Assembly (NCBI RefSeq): GCF_905171775.1
Contig: NC_053491.1
Coordinates: forward strand, 227,344,247 to 227,408,246
Length of the DNA stretch: 64,000 nt
Direction: 5' to 3'
Source: Rana temporaria
Lineage: Eukaryota > Chordata > Amphibia > Anura > Ranidae
Below, piece after piece: positions 1-10,779 of the stretch. The stretch's first letter is position 1; each line of letters begins with the position of its first letter. A model generated the notes under the pieces. It searched no databases. It worked only from the letters and a program-made list of their open reading frames with translations, and was not told the origin of the DNA. Position numbers and translations under genes: made by a program.

Positions 1-162
1 GCTCACACATATAACTCTTCCTATTGATCTAAGGTCATTCACTGGCATGTTATGCTGTAAGTTATATACGCAATCTATTATACTTAAGCCGCATTTGTTT
101 TTACATTTTTGTATAATTGGGGGAAATGAATGCAGAATCAAAATGGGATGATAAAAAAAACC

Positions 163-431
163 CTGGTTCACACCAGTGTGATTTGTCATGAGATTTGACA
201 GTTCAAAATCGAATGACAAGTTGCACCCCATTGGCCGCAAATTACCACAACTCATGTTGCAATGATTTTGAGAAAAAGTTTCCTGCAATGTTTCTGTGCA
301 ATTTCATGTGCAACTTGGATTTAAATCTGTGTAAATTAAGTTGCACAGATGTCAGCAAGCCACACATGAAATCGCACTGATTGGTGGCTTTGAAATCATG
401 TGATTTCAAAGCCGCACTAGTGTCAACCAGG
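163..431. mobile_element. Miniature inverted-repeat element
   Basis: The ends are inverted: CCTGGTTCACAC at the left matches the complement of GTGTCAACCAGG at the right, with one mismatch. Inside, motifs such as the self-complementary GAAATCATGTGATTTC recur on both strands, so the element can fold back. There is no coding capacity. I could not define a target duplication, because the flanks are A-rich. The family is not assigned. Confidence 0.55.
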
Positions 432-1084
432 TGTAAAAAAAAGGGGTGGAGGGGGTTATGGAGGGGTAGGGATGGGCCTGTGGTGTGCTCCACTGAACTT
501 TTGAATTTTGATGGAAAAAGATCCATGCATTTTAGTCCTAGTCACTAGAAATTTGGTTTAATAAGAATTTCAAATTTAACCTGTGTGGGGGTACTTATTA
601 GTCTTACTTCATTGTTATTTTCCTATGCAATAGCCTGGTTAGGGGGATGCTACTCCCTATACACTTTTAAATCCTGTTTCCATGACATTAAGTTTGTTAT
701 TGGCGTCTGTACACTTGCAGTGCAACCAGCGTGCCCAAACTTTGATGTATTTGTTTGTCTAATTGGTCTTGTGCGATATGGATAAGCTCTTCCATGTCTG
801 AGATCTTGTTAAGTTGTATGTACCATTCTCATGAGTTGATCACCAGTGGATTGAGATTGTCTGGCTGCCTTGACCATGCAAAACTGACAGATATGTTTTG
901 TATACTATGTGTAGTGCCGAAACAAGGTCTTCTAGAGCCCAGGGATAACATGCCAAATTGCGACCCCCCCCCAAGATATATGAGCATTATGTGTCTGCAA
1001 AAATCTATTCCACCCAAATAATTGAGCGCTAATCTGCATGCTTAGCTCAAATACTCTCATTCCAAGTGTGCTCATAGCACAATG
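432..1084. other. No recognisable gene or element
   Basis: Only short chance frames occur here. A short C-run near 965 precedes the C-rich minisatellite. The same holds for the duplicate at about 39379-40034. Confidence 0.5.
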
Positions 1085-1560
1085 CTCCGCCCCCCCCAAA
1101 AAATTCCCCCTTACTAGCACAAATCCTCTACCCCTCAAATTTCCCCTCCAAGCACAAATCTCCCCCAACTCCAAATTCCACCTCCCAGCACAAATTCCCC
1201 TCCCCAATCCCCCATCCTAGCCCCCTCTCAATTTCCCCTCCTAGCACAAATGCCCCCCAATCATCCCCACTAGCACAAATCCCCCTCCCAAATCCCCCCA
1301 CCATATTACCTTTTCTAGCACAAACCCCCCAAATCTTCAATTCTAGCATAAATCCTTCTCCCCATCTCTTCTCTCAACACAACCCCCCCAAATTCCCACT
1401 TCTAGTACACCTTTCAAAATTTTCGCTCCTAAAACAACTATTACCTCCTGCCATCCCCCCAAATTCCCCCTCCCTACAAAAATTCCCTTCCCTCAATCTC
1501 CTTGTGGTTCCCCCAAACTTCACACGATACCACAGTGCCCAGGGCAGTTTCTCCCTCCTG
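1085..1560. repeat. Degenerate C-rich minisatellite
   Basis: A diverged tandem array built on a unit of roughly 25-35 bases of the type 'tagcacaaat' followed by a C-run and an AAT or CAA stretch. The plus strand is very C-rich and almost G-free. The frames across it encode only low-complexity Pro/Gly peptides and are not genes. Confidence 0.75.
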
Positions 1561-2098
1561 CCCACCCCTTGTACCAGCCCTGACTATATGTATAGAAGTG
1601 TAAAGGAGGAGGTATTGGGCTGGGGTAAAGTCTGGTGTAATTTATAACAGTGAGCTAGTGGTATGGTGTACATTTGTTAAGAAAGAAAGTCCCGGAGCAA
1701 AGAAGGGACTGATTGAGCGGAGGGATGGTATGACAGGAAGGGACAGGCAGGCAGTGTGCAGTAGGTCTCCTTTAACAGAAGGGGGGTGGCTTGGCAGGGT
1801 CGTAGGTGGTTTCCCAGCATGCTTGCTGGGGGGAGGAAGTGACGCAGTCATTCCTCCATCTTACACGCTTTGGTAGGCAGGGAATGATATTGGGACTTTT
1901 GGAGCAAGTGGGGCAGTGTTGGGTCTCTGGAACAGGAGGAAAAGGCTGGACGTTTTGAGTAAAAAGGGTGGTACCCATCTGTGGGATAGGGTTATCGGGT
2001 ACCTTCCGGTTAACAAGGGTTAACCAGGAAGGGGTAAAAAGCAGTAGGTCACTGCGGGCATGTGTACTGCCTCTGAGTCGGTGTCTTGTGACTGAGGC
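1561..2098. other. No recognisable gene; one short hairpin
   Basis: No convincing frame is present. Around 2005-2035 the sequence forms a short hairpin, CTTCCGGTTAAC pairing imperfectly with GTTAACCAGGAAG. It could be part of a long terminal repeat or a DNA-element end, but I have no second copy outside the duplication to test that. The duplicate is at about 40506-41037. Confidence 0.35.
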
Positions 2099-2102
2099 TT
2101 AA

Positions 2103-2593
2103 AGGAGTTGTAAAGGAAAACATTTTTTTGCCTAAAATTAATGTCTGCAAGGTAGACAGACATAATAGTGTAATGATTCTGTTAAAAAACGAGTAAATAC
2201 CTATTAAATTCCTTCATCTATACCACCTCCGGGATTCTAGTTTCTGTTCTCTCATTCACTTCCTGGTTTGCATCGCTCGTTCATGTAAGAACTACATTTC
2301 CCAGTATGAATTGCGGCACGCCCAGTAATTCACACCTCCTTGAAGTCTCCAACACGTAGAGAGCATCCTGCCACACAGAAGTAGTTCCCAGGAGGGGGGT
2401 GAGCACGTTACTGACCACCGCAGTAAAGCCTCCCGTCACGGTGGTCAGTAAAATCAGACAAGCAGGAAGTGAACAGAACAGAGAAGAAATAGAGCAACTT
2501 CTGAGCAAAAACGAACAATGAGGAAGTGAAAAGAGGAATGTCTGCAGGTAAAGGATGCTTATTATGAAAAAAAAAAATTCCTTTACATCCCCT
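2103..2593. mobile_element. TTAA-bounded miniature element (piggyBac-like)
   Basis: Both ends are flanked by TTAA (2099-2102 and 2594-2597). The terminal inverted repeats are AGGAGTTGTAAAGGAA and, read from the other end, AGGGGATGTAAAGGAA. TTAA duplication is the hallmark of the piggyBac superfamily, so this is probably a non-autonomous piggyBac-like element; the superfamily call is inference. The interior resembles 12270-12700 (shared 'CACTTCCTGGTTTGC'-type stretch and 'GTGAGCAC' box), which marks both as one family. There is no transposase. Confidence 0.7.
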
Positions 2594-2597
2594 TTAA

Positions 2598-4864
2598 GGT
2601 AAATAGTTTTGTCCAAGTGACCAAGTTGGGTGTCGTGGCCTCCAAGACCACCAAGTATGAAAAGTTTGTTTGATGTTATTTAAAATGGTTATTAATTTTA
2701 AGTTTAAAAATCATTAAATAAATAGGCCGTATGTCCAATTTTACTCCACAACAGTGTCAGTTGTCTTATTGGGATAGGGGTTGTGGGGGAGGTTGTTTAA
2801 AGCAGGTCATGACTAGGGATCTGGCCTTAACATGTCAAGGAATAATAAGGGGGTATTGCCACTATATATGGAGTAGAGTGCCCTCATTATTGATGCATCT
2901 CCAGCAACCACCATGAATAGAGGGCACCTATTTGTGGAGGAGTGCTGGGGCCCTGGACCATGTACGCTATTTTTTTCAAATCCTCTATACATGTCCTCCA
3001 GCGGTAGAAGAAGTATTTTATAAAGCGAAAACACAAATTATGGTAAGGGTGATGATGAGGTTTCTGTAATGTCTTGTGTTTTGTTAACTGCCCATTTATA
3101 AAAGCATGTGAAATTGTAGTGAATCACTTGTCATTAATTACCCATAAAAAATGATGTACGTCTCAATGTCCTGTTTTGTCGAACACTACTCTTAAGTTAG
3201 TTGTGGCCCCTGACTATTCTTTCAGCAAAACTTTTTTTTTGACAGACATGGATGTCACCAAATGTAAAAGAAATGAAGCAGACAATTTTGAAGGTTTTGA
3301 ATATTTAATTTTGTTCATTGTGCTATTGACACACAAATTTTGTACTTGTGTTGCCGGGGCTGGTTCCAGCAGTGAAAGGGTGTCCGGCAACGCTTTCCAT
3401 GGTGGCAGCAGTCAAGGTTACCTTTCAGCCAGCCGCAGGGAGCAGCTCCACTCAGTGACAATAGAAGTAGGGAAGGATTGTGCAGCTTATATTATCATTC
3501 AAATGAAGACGTGGAGAAGAGGTATTTCACTTGATTGGGAGAATAATGGGACCCATTTATCTGGCGTGTGCAACCTTTCATATCTCTCATACTGTTTTAC
3601 GAGCCGCATCTATCACAGCGGGAAAAGACAAACGGCTACTTTGATATTATTGAGGGAATTTGATTGGAGGGAGGGGAGGGGGGGGGGGCAGGGATGATTT
3701 GGAGAAAATGGAAACTCTATAATCACTGAAGTCAGGCATCCATTTTGTGTTTTTAACATAATATTCTATTTCTAGATACATACGTACAAAACATACACGT
3801 GGATTAACCTACTGAATAACTGCATGATAAAAAATAAGCAGAGAGGAGGAGAGGCTGTCATGTGACTTAGCTAGAATTGATTCAGTTTCTTGATTCCCCA
3901 ATACATAGTTCTCAAGCTATATAAAAGGATTTGCAGATATAAATGATGCAAGTATGCGGATATACCCAGAGTGTTAAAGTGTTAATAAACCTACAACAGT
4001 AAAATCAGTCTGTATATGCAGTAAAGCATGCTTGTTATACTCACTGTGGAACCTAAGGGGTTAATACTCTGCATTGTGCAAAAAGGCTGTTTGATCTTGT
4101 CTTCTCTGATCTTCTTCTACTGTCCCCTGATCATTTTCTGATAACACAGAGTCTATGGAGTCAGGCTGCACATGCTCAGTTTGGTGTGTATTGCTAGAGA
4201 GTTTTTTTTTCTTGGAATGGTGCATGTGATCAGCACAGGGCCAATCAGTACTGTCCAGACAGAGGGTCAGGGGTCCTGTAGCCTAATAGGACAATCAGAG
4301 TAGAATGAATCCTCCTCCTCCTAAAAGCTTTAACCAGACATTGATAGAAGTAACAATACTGCTATATACTGCTGATGAGAAAAGGTATTTAGCAGTTCAT
4401 ATTTACTAAAATAATTGCTTTTCCATGTTCTGTGTACTGTGGGAGACCAGATATAGTGAATGCAGGGTCTTGGGTTTAGTAACACTTTAAGAGTTACTGC
4501 ACTGTGTATAATCCTAGCACATAACATATCTCCTTTTGCACTAAATATACTATGTAGAATAATATTTAATACTTGGAAGGCTTTATATAAAATTGTACCA
4601 GTGTACTAAAAGCAAATTTACTTTTAGGCATAAACGATATGCTCATTTTCAAAAATAATCTTTACACATTCACTACCTAATGGCCTTGTAATTTATTTTC
4701 CATGAAGCTGTGATTTACTTTGTTTTTCTGCCTCTTTGTAACATCCACTATAAGTTCTTAAATATATCCTTTCCCCTCTGACTTCTGTTTGTTTGCACCT
4801 TAGTGGAATACATGTGTGCTGCTCTACGTATACTACAAATACTACATAGTTCATAGTCCATCTC
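2598..4864. other. Unassigned AT-rich sequence without a supported gene
   Basis: The longest frame (3176-3697, 173 aa) is broken by indels in the duplicate (41980-42600) and resembles no family I know, so I do not call it a gene. A G-run near 3680 and scattered A/T runs are the only simple repeats. The duplicate is at about 41541-43804. Confidence 0.45.
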
Positions 4865-5260
4865 CGGAGCCAACCCCCCCTCACCTTTGCAAGCCCCCCT
4901 CACCATCATCAGCCCCTCATTGCAACCCCCCCTCACCATTGCAAGCCCCTCATTGAAAGCCCCCTCACCTTCATCATTACATCATCAGCCCCTAATTGCA
5001 AGCCCCCCCCCACCATCATCATCATCATTACATCATCATCAGCCCCCCCCCATCATCATCATTACATCATCATTTCATCATCATTAGCCCCCCCCACCAC
5101 CATCATCATCATCATTACATCATCATTTTATCATCACCAGCCCCCCCCCACCATCATCATCATCATCATCATCACAGCATCATTTCTTCATCATCAGCCC
5201 CCCTCACCATCACAAGCCCCCCCTCACCATCGTAAGCCCCTCACAGCCTTTCTCCTTACT
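4865..5260. repeat. C-run and CAT-triplet compound repeat
   Basis: Repeated modules of a C-run followed by 'tcaccat' and then (CAT)n or (ATC)n, with up to eight CAT triplets in a row near 5150-5175. Frames reading it as poly-His, poly-Pro or poly-Ser are by-products of the triplet repeat. The sequence is strongly strand-asymmetric. Confidence 0.85.
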
Positions 5261-5285
5261 GTGCCAAACTGCTGTCACGGTCCCA

Positions 5286-5596
5286 CTGTGTCACGAAGCT
5301 CAGTGTTGGTAACAGTTCTGGCGCGCTGTGATAAATGTCCTGCCCTCCTCCTCCTAGACCAGCTTGTGTGATAGACAGAACACTGGCTCTATCACACGAG
5401 CTAGTCTAGGAGGAGGAGGGCCAGACATTTATCACAGCGCGCCCGAACTGTTAACACTGTGATCTCCGTGACACAGCAGGATCACTGTGTTACAACCTGC
5501 CGTGTAACCGGCATTGCCTGTCAGGGTCGGGTGGGCCGGTTAAAAGTCCTCCACGGGCCGCATGTGGCCCGTGGGCCGCAGTTTGAGGACCCCTGC
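5286..5596. mobile_element. Foldback element with a hAT-like terminus
   Basis: Bases 5290-5475 form an imperfect hairpin with arms of about 85 bp. The left arm, containing GGCGCGCTGTGATAAATGTC, is mirrored by ACATTTATCACAGCGCGCC on the right, around a centre near 5378. The stretch after it ends in GGGCCGCAGTTTGAGGACCC followed by CTG, which resembles the end of vertebrate hAT elements (CAGGGGTCCTCAAACTG on the minus strand). I could not find the opposite terminus, so this may be a solo end or a truncated copy. There is no transposase. Confidence 0.5.
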
Positions 5597-5689
5597 TCTA
5601 ATAGGAAGTCAGGTCAAAGAAGCAGATAAAAAACAAAAAGGAATTTGGAGATTTGGTAGAGGATGGGTGAAAAAGAAGGTCCGTTTTTT

Positions 5690-6075
5690 GATTTAAAGTT
5701 GAACAAAAGGCAAAACTTTTTTTTTTTTTTTCATTTTAGATAGAGTAAGGGAGGGTTATAACCCCTGTCAGTTTATTTTTGCCTTCTGTGTCCTATTCGT
5801 TAGCCAAAACAGGAAGTGAGGGGAAATCCTTCCATAGTTAGGGAAAACCAGGCTGTCACCAGTGTCACCAGAACTTGTGTCTCCATTAGAGTAAATTCTG
5901 TATCTGTCTTGTTGAAAACCCAACATGTGGGATTTTCTTTTACTTTCACTTTCATTGGTGGTGGTAAACAGAACAAATATAGAGGGCCAATCTCCCTAAC
6001 AGGGGGCACAGACAGTAATAAATGCCCAATAGCAGGTTTAATCTCTCTCTCTTTTTTAAATTTAAGGTAAAAACG
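5690..6075. repeat. Interspersed repeat, TTAA-type family B
   Basis: Starts near TTAA with AGTTGAACAAAAGGCAAAAC and a T-run. It shares an extended similarity, in inverse orientation, with 21895-22200: the T-run, GATAGAGTAAGGGAGGG, and GAAGTGAGGGGAAATC each have a counterpart there. Two diverged members within one unit identify a dispersed family. There is no coding potential. The exact ends are uncertain. Confidence 0.45.
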
Positions 6076-6675
6076 CTTGATATATACATACTTCAGTGGA
6101 TTTTGCTGTCTTGTTGTGGTAGGACCTACTAAGACAAAACAACCCATATATTAAAGTCACTTAGGCCTATAGATACTTTGCCTGTCCGAGCCAACTATAA
6201 TTTGCTTTTCCAAAGCCTCTAAAACTCTGCATCAATACAATGCCAGGCATGCACCTTGTACAAACCGAATGAGTACACTCCATATATCACTGTGTCAAGC
6301 AGTATTTCCATCTTTTCATATTTGTCCACTGAACAATTTTTTTTAACTTTAGAAAGGTGACTAATTAATGATACCTCTATCATGACCTGGATAAAAAGAG
6401 AACAATTAATATGAAAAAAAAACATTACTCTGAAAGGCATGGTTAAACACCTGCAGTATTCTAACAGCAATTAACAGAAGTGAACTGCTTACCTAGCAAC
6501 AGTAGATAAAGACAGTCCTAACATACTATTACAATTCCAGTGTTTTCACACTGGCCAGTGATTGATGAAAGAAAAAAAAAAGTTGAGTGGCAAAGTTGGG
6601 GCCATTGAAGAGAGAACAGCAGCCCCAACAGACAAAAGATCAAAGTGAAGGTCCACTCCAAAGTAGGCATGTGCA

Positions 6676-7135
6676 TTTTGTTTCGTTCCGAATCGAAATT
6701 CGGACAAATTTTTCATTATTCGGATTCGAAAACAAATAGTCTCTTTTCGAATAGAATTTGTTTTCAAATTCGATTCATATAGAATTTTTTCCGATCGAAT
6801 TTCGTCCGCGGGTTTTCGATTCGGAATCGAAAACGTTAGTTCGGATTCGGTAAATTCGTTAATATTGCAATTCGGGAATTCGTATGCATTCATATACGAA
6901 TTCCCGAATTGCAATATTAACTAATATTAACTAATTTACCGATTTCGAACGAACGTTTTTGATTCTGAATCGAAAACCCGCGGACGAAATTCGATCGGAA
7001 TTCGAAAAAAAAAATTCTATATGAATCGAATTCGAAAACAAATTCTATTCGAAAAGAGACTATTTGTTTTTGAATCCGGTCGAAATATTTTCGAATTCGA
7101 CCGGATTTTTCGAAATTCGGTCGAAAACGAACAAA
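6676..7135. mobile_element. Giant TTCG-rich palindromic foldback element
   Basis: Two arms of about 180-220 bp mirror each other around a centre near 6890-6900. The stem 6867-6886 pairs with 6895-6915 (TTGCAATTCGGGAATTCGTAT against its complement), and pairing continues outward, with small interruptions, to CAAATAGTCTC at about 6732 and GAGACTATTTG at about 7068. The arms are built from TTCG and CGAA words. Frames within are translations of the palindrome. It is probably a non-autonomous foldback DNA element, class unknown. Confidence 0.75.
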
Positions 7136-7275
7136 TTCCGAAAACTATTCTGCCACAGTTGGCACCTTCGCTGCAGCAAACTGAGCCAGAAGTGTGGCCC
7201 CCCTCCTTCCCCCACAAACCTCCACTTCACAGGAAAAAGACTGTGGCCCATTCGAAAAGCTTGGTTTCCCTTAGT

Positions 7276-7287
7276 CAAGATGGCGGC
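7276..7287 (-). promoter_or_regulatory. YY1-type motif
   Basis: The minus strand reads GCCGCCATCTTG, an exact match to the classical YY1 consensus. Such sites are typical of CpG-rich promoters and of the 5' ends of some L1 elements. One 12-base match in 64 kb is weak evidence of function. The same site occurs in the duplicate near 46210-46221. Confidence 0.3.
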
Positions 7288-7439
7288 ACCAGCACACGGG
7301 TGAGGACACTAGAGAGGATTTCACTGCCACCCTATTAATATATCAGCGCTTGAAACTATTCTGCTAAATGTGAGTTTATCAGCTTTAAAATAAATAATTT
7401 TTTATAATTTTAAACGGTATCACACAATGTGGCCTTCTT

Positions 7440-7990
7440 CTCTTATTTCCCCATATTTTAATATATCATTGGTGTGAGTTTTCATCGCGCACCATTGAAC
7501 CATTCCTTCTGGTGGATTATATGGATCTTGTCTCTACTGGATGCCAAAACATACAACCACTGAGGATTTGGCAGTTTTCACCTTGTTCATAACAACACAT
7601 GTCATTTGGGCTCACGAAGACGTATGTTCCGATTCCAATTTTTCTGGTAAGCCTACTCTACGACGGATCTTTGATCGTTATAGATGTACTTGTGCATTAT
7701 GTAAAATGTGGTCAGACTTGTACCTATGTATTATATTAATGTGATAGTTCATTTTGTTTAAGGTCTTTTGTTTTATTTTTTCCTAGTAGATGTGTTTTTA
7801 TGATTGTAAACAAGCTTTCTGAACATACAAAATCCCTGTGGGTCCTGAAGAAGAGGTTTATCCGCGAAACACGTAGACCTTCTCTGAAGGATACAGATTG
7901 CTTGTCTCTGTGATGTACCTAATGACAGCAGTGGTTGCTATATGTTTTTAAATCTGTATTTAATAAAATTGAGTTTTTTTTAAATAACAC
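7440..7990 (+). mobile_element. Possible 3' untranslated remnant of a retroelement
   Basis: No coding potential is retained. The sequence holds a motif CTGAAGAAG...CCGCGAAAC at 7845-7870 that can form a short stem, and it ends near TTTAATAAAATTGAG (a polyadenylation-type signal) and a T-run at about 7960-7983. A similar motif followed by AATAAA occurs at 18838-19030. This looks like the 3' part of a retroelement in plus orientation. Assignment to the Penelope group is only a guess. Confidence 0.3.
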
Positions 7991-8962
7991 TAATGTTTTG
8001 TTCATTTCTAAGAAGTGAGTGACAACAGGGGTATATTTAAAGACCCAAAAGCTCTTTCATCTTCCTCTTACTATATACACATTGGGATGATACCCTGAAT
8101 CACTTTATCATTATATTTGTAGAACATACACTCCATTCCATGTTAATCTTTTCGATACACTTAAAAAAGTTCTTAGTATAGCTAGAAAATAGAATAGGAT
8201 AGGGACATCAGTGTGTACAGGACCCAACTTGGATTTTATGTCGTCTTTTTATGAATTAACACTACTGAAATCGACGGCATTATTTACAACATGGCCTCTT
8301 TTTGATGTTTACAGTACTTGGCTCCCAAAAAAAAAAATAACCGATTTTGTATGTGAAAATTGATGTCACATGGATGTCCATGTTTTTTTTGTTTAGACAT
8401 TATGGGATCTGTAATCTAGGTAATAACTTTCAAGCAAGCTTTGACCCTCTGACCCACAGATGGAGCTCCACAGCGTGCCTGGTATTATGAGGAATACAGC
8501 AGGAGTTTGGCTGAAAGATAATAACAATGCTTTCTTCTCTCTAGCACACTAAAAATATGCCTTTTTTCGCCAAGAAAGACATCACTAAAACTAGAAGGTT
8601 TCTTTTTCTTATTTTGTGGTTGAATTGCTCTATGGTTACATGTTAGTGAATAAGATGACCTGTACAAGCTACCAAGTTCTTTTTAGAACAAAAGGTGACT
8701 TTATACACATCAGTTGACATGGTTTGAAGGCTGAAAATATTTTATAAAAAAAAGGTTTCAAATAAAACTGATGTAAATATGTATTGCTTTTGTAATATGC
8801 TAGGCATGAGGTTCAGATTTACAGCTATAAAGAATTTAAAGTTAATCCTGTGGGTTTGCAATTTGCGGCCCGAGAGAACTTGTGTGCAGAATAACAATTT
8901 TTTTTTAGATTTTTTTAAAACCATAATGTACTTCTGAATGGACTGTGTACTATGGCCAGCAG
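7991..8962. other. No recognisable gene or element
   Basis: AT-rich sequence with short chance frames only. The duplicate at 46922-47895 is almost identical. Confidence 0.5.
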
Positions 8963-9958
8963 CAGTGGCGGCCCGTCCAGACGAGGGGCAGGGGCGCCAC
9001 AACCTTAATAATTTGCCCGGCCCCTAATCTACATGCAGGTTGCCGGACACGTGGATTCCAACAGGGTTATTTTTTTTAAAAAGCACGTGATTAAAGCCAG
9101 AGGCTCTAATTGGCTTAAAAAAAGAAGTTGTGTGCCAATAGCGAATGTATATTCGCTGTTGTCTTCCTGATTATCCTCCCAGCCAATCAAGAAGCGAGTC
9201 CTGAGACCCGTCACCCGATTGGCCAAGAGGAGAAGCAATCATATTTGCCGCCTAGGAGGAGAAGGGAGGATACGCACAGCAGAAGCTGGCGTGATGCTGA
9301 GGACAAAAGGATGCAGGGGAAGCTGCCACCTGCCACCCAGAGGAAGCATTACCCGTGACCTAGATGAGGTTATTATTATTATTTTTTATTATTTATTTTT
9401 TTACTAGAAATGGCGGCGATCTGCGATTTTTATTGGGACTGCGACGTTATGGCGGACACATCGGACACATCGGACACATTTTGGCGCCATTCACATTTAT
9501 ACTGCGATCAGTGCTATAAGTATGCACTAATTACAGTATAAATGTGACTGGCATTGAAGGGGTTAACACTAGGGGGTGAGGAAGGGGTTAAATGTGTTTC
9601 CTATCAAGTGTTCTAACTGTAGGTGGAGGGGGGATGACTGGGGGGGGGGTGACCGATCTGTGTCTCTATGTACAAGAGACACAGATCGGTCTCCTCTCCA
9701 GAGACAGCACCGCTGTCTCTGTGTAAAACGGCAATGAGAGATGATCTCATATGTTTACATATGAGATCATCTCTCATTGGCCGCACAGATCGCATCGCAA
9801 ACGGCCACTCTGATTGGCCGTTCGCGGCGATCTGTAATTGGCTGTGTCCGAGGGACACGGCCAACACAGATTTTCCCCGCTGCGCCCAAATTGACGTCCT
9901 GTTGGCTTTTGGGATCCGCGCTGTAGCCGTCAATTGACAGGCGGATCTCAAGTGGTTA
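8963..9958. mobile_element. Hairpin-array interspersed repeat
   Basis: Begins CAGTGGCGGCCCGTCC, a hAT-like start. The segment from about 9410 (AAATGGCGGCGATCTGCGAT, GGACACATCGG repeats, GGGGTTAACACTAG) resembles a repeat I know to be very abundant in ranid frogs. Its right half is a run of hairpins: 9651-9667 pairs perfectly with 9675-9691, 9732-9754 pairs with 9757-9779, and 9785-9832 and 9841-9863 are imperfect stems. It may be two elements joined. No coding sequence is supported. Confidence 0.6.
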
Positions 9959-10079
9959 AAGCTTCTAAAAAGCACTACCGAAGCATCATTGAAGCACCAC
10001 TGAAGCATTGCAGAAGAATCAAAAAATACATAAAAAAGCATGTTGAAGTGGTAGGCGATTTAACCGCCTGCCAACCGCA

Positions 10080-10742
10080 TACAGTACATACACTACATTA
10101 CCTAAAGTATTGGAATGCCTGCCTTTACACGCACATGAACTTTAATGGCATCCCAGTCTTAGTCAATAGAGTTCAATATTAAGCTGGTCCACCCTTTGCA
10201 GCTATAACAGCTTCAACTCTTCTGGAAAGGCTGTCCACAAGGTTTAGGAGTGTGTCTATGGGAATGTTTGACCATTCTTCCAGAAAAGCATTTGTGAGGT
10301 CAGGCACTGATGTGGACGAGAAGGCCTAGCTTTCATACCAAAGGCGTTGTATCGGGTTGAGGTCAGGACTCTGTGCAGGCCAGTCAAGTGCCTCTACCCC
10401 AAACTTCCTTATCCATGTCTTTATGGTCCTTGTTTTGTGCACTGGTGGGCAGTCATGTTGGAATAGGAAGGGGCCATCCCCAAACTGTTCCCACAAAGTT
10501 GGGAGAATGAAAATGACCAAAATGTCTTGGTATGCTGATGCCTTAAGAGTTCCCTTCACTGTAACTAAGGGGCCAAGCCTAACCCCTGAAAAACAACCCC
10601 ACACCATAATCCCCACACTATAATCCCCCCTCCACCAAATGATTTAGGCCAGTGTACAAAGCAAGGTCCATAAAGACATGGACGAGCGAGTTTGGGGTGT
10701 ACTTGACTGGCCTACACAGAGTCCTGACCTCAACCCGACCCC
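10080..10742 (-). pseudogene. Truncated, rearranged Tc1-type transposase
   Basis: The minus-strand frame 10326-10616 encodes the C-terminal half of a Tc1/mariner DDE transposase (cut-and-paste DNA transposition in the nucleus). Visible blocks are MVWGCFSG, FLFQHDCPPVH with the second catalytic Asp, and WPAQSPDLNPIQRLW. Thirty-four residues separate that Asp from the third catalytic position, as in DD34E Tc1 elements, but the position is Gln instead of Glu. Downstream (10200-10325) the frame is shifted, yet still reads through a typical Tc1 C-terminus (FLEEWSNIP, LSRRVEAVIAAKGG). A Tc1-like end, TACAGTACATACACTACATT, lies at about 10080. The N-terminal DNA-binding half is missing. Bases 10662-10742 are an inverted second copy of 10351-10435. 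The element is inactive. Confidence 0.9.
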
Positions 10743-10779
10743 ATAGTTTTTGAACGGTGTGCGGTGAGGACAAGGTCTT

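Noticed and set aside
1038..1565. Pro-rich and Gly-rich frames on both strands
   Set aside because: By-products of the C-rich minisatellite.
3176..3697. 173-aa plus-strand frame with a SSSERVSG stretch, faintly like the hAT dimerisation region
   Set aside because: The duplicate copy is broken by several indels, and no other hAT block (catalytic residues, zinc finger) is nearby; the resemblance is a few residues only.
4996..5235. His/Pro/Ser-rich frame
   Set aside because: It is a translation of CAT triplets and C-runs; the other frames of the repeat are equally open.
7021..7338. Plus- and minus-strand frames of 60-105 aa around the palindrome
   Set aside because: They arise from the low-complexity TTCG arms and change with each T-run length difference.
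7845..7875. A canonical hammerhead ribozyme
   Set aside because: The conserved boxes are there in outline, but an extra A before stem II breaks the standard geometry, and I could not confirm stems I and III. Kept only as a lead.
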